Shown one piece after another: positions 6,893-7,518 of a DNA stretch of 7,518 nt (positions are counted from its first letter, which is position 1; each line of letters starts with the position of its first letter). Position numbers and translations under genes: made by a program. This stretch comes from Betaproteobacteria bacterium (GTDB taxonomy: Bacteria > Pseudomonadota > Gammaproteobacteria > Burkholderiales > Gallionellaceae). The notes under the pieces were generated by a model that was not told where the DNA came from, searched no databases, and saw only the letters and a program-made list of their open reading frames with translations. The stretch lies in the NCBI GenBank assembly GCA_028871775.1, contig JAGWMH010000086.1, positions 1 through 7,518 of the forward strand, read 5' to 3'.

Positions 6893-7518
6893 ATGACACA
6901 GCTCGCCTTGGTCATCGACCTGAACGTCTGCGTAGGCTGCCATGCCTGCGTGACCAGCTGCAAGGAATGGAACACTTCCGGGACAGCCGGGCCGTTGTAC
7001 GACGAGAATCCATACGGAGCCAACCCGACCGGCACGTTCTTCAACCGGGTGCAGACCTTTGAAGTCGGGCAGTATCCGGCCACCGAGACGGTGCATTTTC
7101 CCAAGTCCTGCCTGCATTGCGAAGACCCGCCGTGCGTGCCGGTGTGCCCGACCGGCGCTTCCTACAAGCGCAAGCAGGATGGCATCGTGCTGGTGGATTA
7201 CGACAAATGCATCGGCTGCAAGTATTGCAGCTGGGCCTGTCCTTATGGTGCGCGCGAGATGGACGAAAAGCAGAAGGTGATGAAGAAATGCACACTGTGC
7301 GTGGATCGCATTTACGATACCTCGCTGGCGGAAATCGACCGCAAGCCGTCCTGCGTCAAGGCGTGCCCGACCAGCGCGCGGCTGTTCGGCGACATCCACG
7401 ATCCGGAGTCGGCGGTGTCGCAGGCGATACGCGAAAACGCGGGTTACGCATTGATGCCGGAATGGGGCACTCATCCTGCCAACCATTACCTGCCGCGGCG
7501 CAAGACCGGTCTCAAGAT
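6893..7518 (+). CDS. soeB: Sulfite dehydrogenase iron-sulfur subunit SoeB; partial, C-terminus beyond right edge
   Basis: SoeB transfers electrons from SoeA to the membrane anchor SoeC. I translated it directly because the frame is still open at the window edge. 208 complete codons are present, and the family usually has some 230-250 residues, so only a short C-terminal part is missing. It is a DmsB/PsrB-type protein with sixteen cysteines for four [4Fe-4S] clusters: 13/16/19/23, 73/76/81/85, 106/109/112/116 and 133/136/154/158. The opening MTQLALVIDLNVCVGCHACV is very typical of SoeB. No signal peptide is present, which fits a cytoplasmic complex. The ATG has AAAGG six nt upstream, lies 34 nt after soeA, and overlaps the end of a mini-frame. 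soeC is expected next but is not in the window. Confidence 0.94.
   Translation, partial: MTQLALVIDLNVCVGCHACVTSCKEWNTSGTAGPLYDENPYGANPTGTFFNRVQTFEVGQYPATETVHFPKSCLHCEDPPCVPVCPTGASYKRKQDGIVLVDYDKCIGCKYCSWACPYGAREMDEKQKVMKKCTLCVDRIYDTSLAEIDRKPSCVKACPTSARLFGDIHDPESAVSQAIRENAGYALMPEWGTHPANHYLPRRKTGLK

Larger units (their letters stand above)
6855..6896 (+). other. 13-codon mini-frame bridging soeA and soeB
   Basis: ATG at 6855 overlaps the soeA stop as ATGA (6855-6858). Its frame reads MTQLGILELKGSP and stops at 6894-6896, overlapping the soeB start as another ATGA (6893-6896). The first codons closely resemble the soeB start: ATGACCCAACTCG against ATGACACAGCTCG, giving MTQL in both. The two ATGs are 38 nt apart and therefore in different frames. 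It may carry ribosomes from soeA to soeB, or be a scar of a duplicated soeB start. It is not a protein gene in the ordinary sense. Confidence 0.4.

Noticed and set aside
6686..7486. 266-codon minus-strand frame near the right edge
   Set aside because: It is antisense to the soeA end and to soeB, whose sixteen cluster cysteines are all in place.
1..7518. CRISPR array, tRNA, rRNA, insertion sequence or attachment site
   Set aside because: No regularly spaced repeats, cloverleaf sequences, transposase coding or long terminal repeats were seen; nearly all of the window is accounted for by metabolic genes.

Overview
The window is a sulfur-oxidation locus. It carries two divergent gene blocks whose products both oxidise sulfite to sulfate in the cytoplasm. 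The protein sequences, the gene order sat-aprM-aprB-aprA and the presence of a cytoplasmic SoeAB pair suggest a chemolithotrophic sulfur- or iron-oxidising proteobacterium, most likely a betaproteobacterium of the Sulfuricella / Sideroxydans / Thiobacillus kind. That placement is recognition from memory and no search was run.

Minus strand, read right to left from 3694: sat (ATP sulfurylase, complete), a 63-nt gap, aprM (membrane partner, complete), a 42-nt gap, aprB (iron-sulfur subunit, complete), and aprA (FAD subunit). AprA shares one base with aprB and runs off the left edge after about 355 of its usual 620-660 residues. Spacing is tight, each gene has a purine-rich ribosome binding site, and no terminator is visible, so this looks like one operon transcribed from upstream of sat. 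Plus strand from 3913: soeA (molybdopterin subunit, complete), a 34-nt gap, then soeB (four-cluster iron-sulfur subunit), which is cut by the right edge after 208 codons. A soeC membrane anchor would be expected just outside the window.

The 218 nt between the sat and soeA starts must hold both divergent promoters. It contains two groups of inverted repeats and one small open frame of doubtful reality. I could not find a convincing sigma-70 promoter by eye.

How the genes work together: AprBA oxidises sulfite plus AMP to APS, probably passing electrons through AprM to quinone, and Sat converts APS plus pyrophosphate to sulfate plus ATP. SoeAB(C) oxidises sulfite directly to sulfate and also feeds quinone. 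The two routes compete for the same cytoplasmic sulfite, and one makes ATP at substrate level. Each system is known. What is worth attention is their back-to-back arrangement with a shared control region, and the odd soeA-soeB junction, which holds a hairpin and a 13-codon mini-frame starting with a near copy of the soeB start.
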